DNA of 7,529 nucleotides, taken from a bacterium (lineage in GTDB: Bacteria > Actinomycetota > Acidimicrobiia > Acidimicrobiales > Bin134). The notes under the pieces were generated by a model that was not told the origin of the DNA, made no database searches, and saw only the letters and a list, made by a program, of their open reading frames with translations. Where the stretch lies: assembly GCA_028820035.1 (NCBI GenBank), contig JAPPKI010000375.1, forward strand, positions 1-7,529. Direction: 5' to 3'. Every line of letters starts with the position of its first letter. Within the stretch, counting starts at the first letter, position 1. The translations under genes and the position numbers were made by a program. Of the stretch, positions 6,711 to 7,529 are shown one piece after another.

Positions 6711-6743
6711 CCGCCAACTTCCGTCCTGGCTGGCCGACCAGTA
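6711..6743 (+). repeat. Right copy of the 33-bp repeat: relic or donor of the HAD 3' end
   Basis: Read in the HAD frame this copy encodes RQLPSWLADQ and a TAG stop. It differs from 5471-5503 at three bases: CTC to CTT and CCC to CCG are synonymous, and CCC to TCC changes Pro to Ser. That pattern says both copies evolved as coding sequence, perhaps in different alleles, and not as a simple copying accident. Homology fades upstream of 6709 and stops at 6743. Confidence 0.75.
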
Positions 6744-6757
6744 GCTTGACTACGAGA

Positions 6758-6784
6758 TGTCTAGATTTTGGACAGAGTGTCTAG
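6758..6784. promoter_or_regulatory. Paired TGTCTAG repeats, candidate operator
   Basis: TGTCTAG occurs at 6758-6764 and 6778-6784, exactly 20 bp apart (about two helical turns). A near-inverted TGGACA lies between them at 6769-6774. The second copy falls between the -35-like and -10 boxes of the promoter for the 54-aa gene. The HTH protein at 6962-7189 is the obvious candidate binder. Function is inferred from position. Confidence 0.4.
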
Positions 6785-6794
6785 TTGATAGAAT
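6768..6794 (+). promoter_or_regulatory. Promoter for a leaderless transcript
   Basis: A good -10 box, TAGAAT at 6789-6794, is preceded by TTGGAC at 6768-6773 with a short 15-bp gap, so the -35 is weak. Counting seven bases from the -10 puts the transcription start at or next to the GTG at 6801, so the mRNA would begin with its start codon. Leaderless starts of this kind are frequent in Actinomycetota. Confidence 0.5.
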
Positions 6795-6800
6795 TTGATC

Positions 6801-6965
6801 GTGCGGATCACCCTGGAACTTGACGAGGCCGAACTCGCCCATACGCTTGAGGCGCTCGGCGGCGTTGCAGAGATTCTCGAGCGTCGCAGTGATCAGCTGG
6901 TGGCCGCAGTACTCATACGAGAAGTCATTGCCAAAATACGCCGAGCGATCAGGGAGGCAGAATGA
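6801..6965 (+). CDS. Small 54-residue hypothetical protein, probably leaderless
   Basis: A 54-codon frame runs from the GTG at 6801 to TGA at 6963-6965. The protein starts MRITLELDEAELAHTLEAL and ends in KIRRAIREAE. It looks like a short beta strand followed by amphipathic helices, is rich in Glu, Leu and Arg, and has no Cys, signal peptide or membrane segment. I do not recognise the family. Support for a real gene comes from the -10 box whose predicted start point falls on the GTG, the absence of a Shine-Dalgarno as expected for a leaderless gene, and the ATGA overlap (6962-6965) with the following HTH gene. It may be the partner of that HTH protein, for example as one half of a small two-gene regulatory or toxin-antitoxin unit, but nothing in the sequence proves a function. 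Confidence 0.5.
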   Translation: MRITLELDEAELAHTLEALGGVAEILERRSDQLVAAVLIREVIAKIRRAIREAE

Positions 6966-7189
6966 GCAAGACCACTTCTCGCTGGGATCTCGACGAAATC
7001 GAGGTCTCCAGCAGTGCTCAGGGTGCCGCGCTCCGGGTTGTGGAGCGGGTAACCCAAGAAAGAAAAGATGTCAGCGAACAGTGGGAGACCGCGGTGCGCC
7101 TGGCTCATGCTAACGGCGCTTCCCTTCGAGACATCGCCGCGGTGGCAGGGGCTTCGCCGCAAACCATCTCGAACATCTGCAAATCCTGA
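6962..7189 (+). CDS. Small HTH DNA-binding protein
   Basis: This 75-residue protein has a helix-turn-helix at its extreme C-terminus: ASLRDIAAVAGASPQTISNI (about residues 53-72), with the pattern of a resolvase- or sigma-like tri-helical motif. The N-terminal 40 residues are polar and probably helical. The ATG overlaps the stop of the 54-aa gene as ATGA, which points to translational coupling; GGGAGG at 6952-6957 gives a ribosome site 4 bases before the start. It most likely binds DNA and may regulate its own promoter through the TGTCTAG repeats. Its stop lies 8 bp from the stop of the convergent nucleotidase gene. It could be an antitoxin or a stand-alone regulator; the family was not identified further. 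Confidence 0.65.
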   Translation: MSKTTSRWDLDEIEVSSSAQGAALRVVERVTQERKDVSEQWETAVRLAHANGASLRDIAAVAGASPQTISNICKS

Positions 7190-7197
7190 GGAACGCT

Positions 7198-7529
7198 CTA
7201 CAGGGCTCGGTCGTCGAGGCGGTCGGTGCTGGGGTCGAAGGTGGGGAGCTGGTGCTGCACGACGCCCTGGTGGGCGGCCAGCTCGTGGTACACCATGGCC
7301 TCCACCTCGTCCCATGTGGTGGCCCGGGGTGGGTCTAGGTCTCGGTTGTAGGGCTGGTCGAACACTATGACGGTTCGGCCCTCAGCCCTGAGCGCTTCCA
7401 CATTGTGGGGGGCGTCTTCGATGTAGACGTGGGCGTCCACCGCCGACTTTCCGCCCACGAAGCACAGGTCGCGGTAGGGGATCTTGGCCTTGTCGAGCCA
7501 CTCTGCCGTGTCGCCCGCCGCGATGGCGT
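7198..7529 (-). CDS. NT5C-type 5'-nucleotidase, C-terminal part (5' end outside window)
   Basis: The frame is open to the right edge, so only the last 109 residues are seen, starting AIAAGDTAEWLDKAKIPYRD. LCFVGGKSAVDAHVYIEDAP contains the HAD motif III lysine and the motif IV acidic pair (YIED). The run VIVFDQPYNRDL, then ATTWDEVEAMVY, is typical of bacterial proteins of the 5'(3')-deoxyribonucleotidase NT5C family, which remove phosphate from (deoxy)nucleoside monophosphates. An internal GTG at 7456-7458 is not the start, because conserved sequence precedes it in frame. It faces the salvage operon and converges on the small HTH gene with an 8-bp gap. Its nucleotide theme fits the operon, although it is on the other strand and may be separately regulated. 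No terminator is visible between the convergent genes. Confidence 0.82.
   Translation of the reverse strand, partial: AIAAGDTAEWLDKAKIPYRDLCFVGGKSAVDAHVYIEDAPHNVEALRAEGRTVIVFDQPYNRDLDPPRATTWDEVEAMVYHELAAHQGVVQHQLPTFDPSTDRLDDRAL

Larger units (their letters stand above)
5504..6743. mobile_element. Candidate non-autonomous insert carrying a toxin-antitoxin pair
   Basis: About 1.24 kb lie between equivalent points of the two 33-bp repeats, holding only a promoter, an excisionase-type HTH gene and a PIN gene. The base composition at the left edge is clearly more AT-rich than the salvage operon. The layout resembles elements that enter the 3' end of a gene and carry a replacement end, as prophage e14 does at icd in E. 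coli. There is no integrase, transposase or terminal inverted repeat, so it would be a decayed or non-autonomous element. Its boundaries rest on the repeats alone. Confidence 0.4.

Noticed and set aside
7190..7197. Bidirectional terminator between the convergent genes
   Set aside because: Only 8 bp separate the stops and no stem-loop is visible there.
7456..7458. GTG on the - strand as the start of the nucleotidase
   Set aside because: The frame stays open to the window edge and the residues before it (AEWLDKAKIPYRDLCF) look like conserved family sequence, so the gene is cut by the window.

Overview
The window is high-GC DNA with frequent GTG starts and short intergenic gaps. It looks like an Actinomycetota chromosome, perhaps an Acidimicrobiia-like lineage. 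The phylum rests on base composition and on the style of the adenosine deaminase and permeases; the class is a guess.

Positions 1-5504 (+ strand) are a nucleoside uptake and salvage operon. In order it holds the 3' part of one nucleoside-type ABC permease, a second permease, cytidine deaminase (cdd), thymidine/pyrimidine-nucleoside phosphorylase (deoA), adenosine deaminase (add) and a HAD-family phosphatase that may act on nucleotides. The two permeases would import nucleosides (their ATPase and binding protein would lie upstream of the window). Cdd turns cytidine into uridine, DeoA splits thymidine or deoxyuridine into base and sugar phosphate, and Add turns adenosine into inosine. Gene junctions are tight. 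A GC-rich hairpin covers the Shine-Dalgarno of the HAD gene.

Positions 5505-6743 are an accessory insert that is visibly AT-richer at its left edge. A strong promoter with an overlapping inverted repeat drives an excisionase-type HTH protein followed by a PIN-domain protein, which is a probable type II toxin-antitoxin pair. The most striking feature of the window is that the last 33 bp of the HAD gene (10 C-terminal codons plus stop) recur just after the PIN gene at 6711-6743. There are only 3 mismatches, and two of them are synonymous. This looks like a cassette that entered the 3' end of a gene and either restored that end or left a relic of it. No recombinase gene lies between the repeats.

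Positions 6744-7189 hold a second small module. A promoter framed by two TGTCTAG repeats appears to drive a leaderless 54-aa protein (GTG at 6801), which overlaps by ATGA with a 75-aa HTH protein. It converges, 8 bp apart, on a gene on the - strand (7198 to beyond the window end) for a 5'-nucleotidase of the NT5C type. The accessory DNA therefore sits between two HAD-fold phosphatase genes that face each other.
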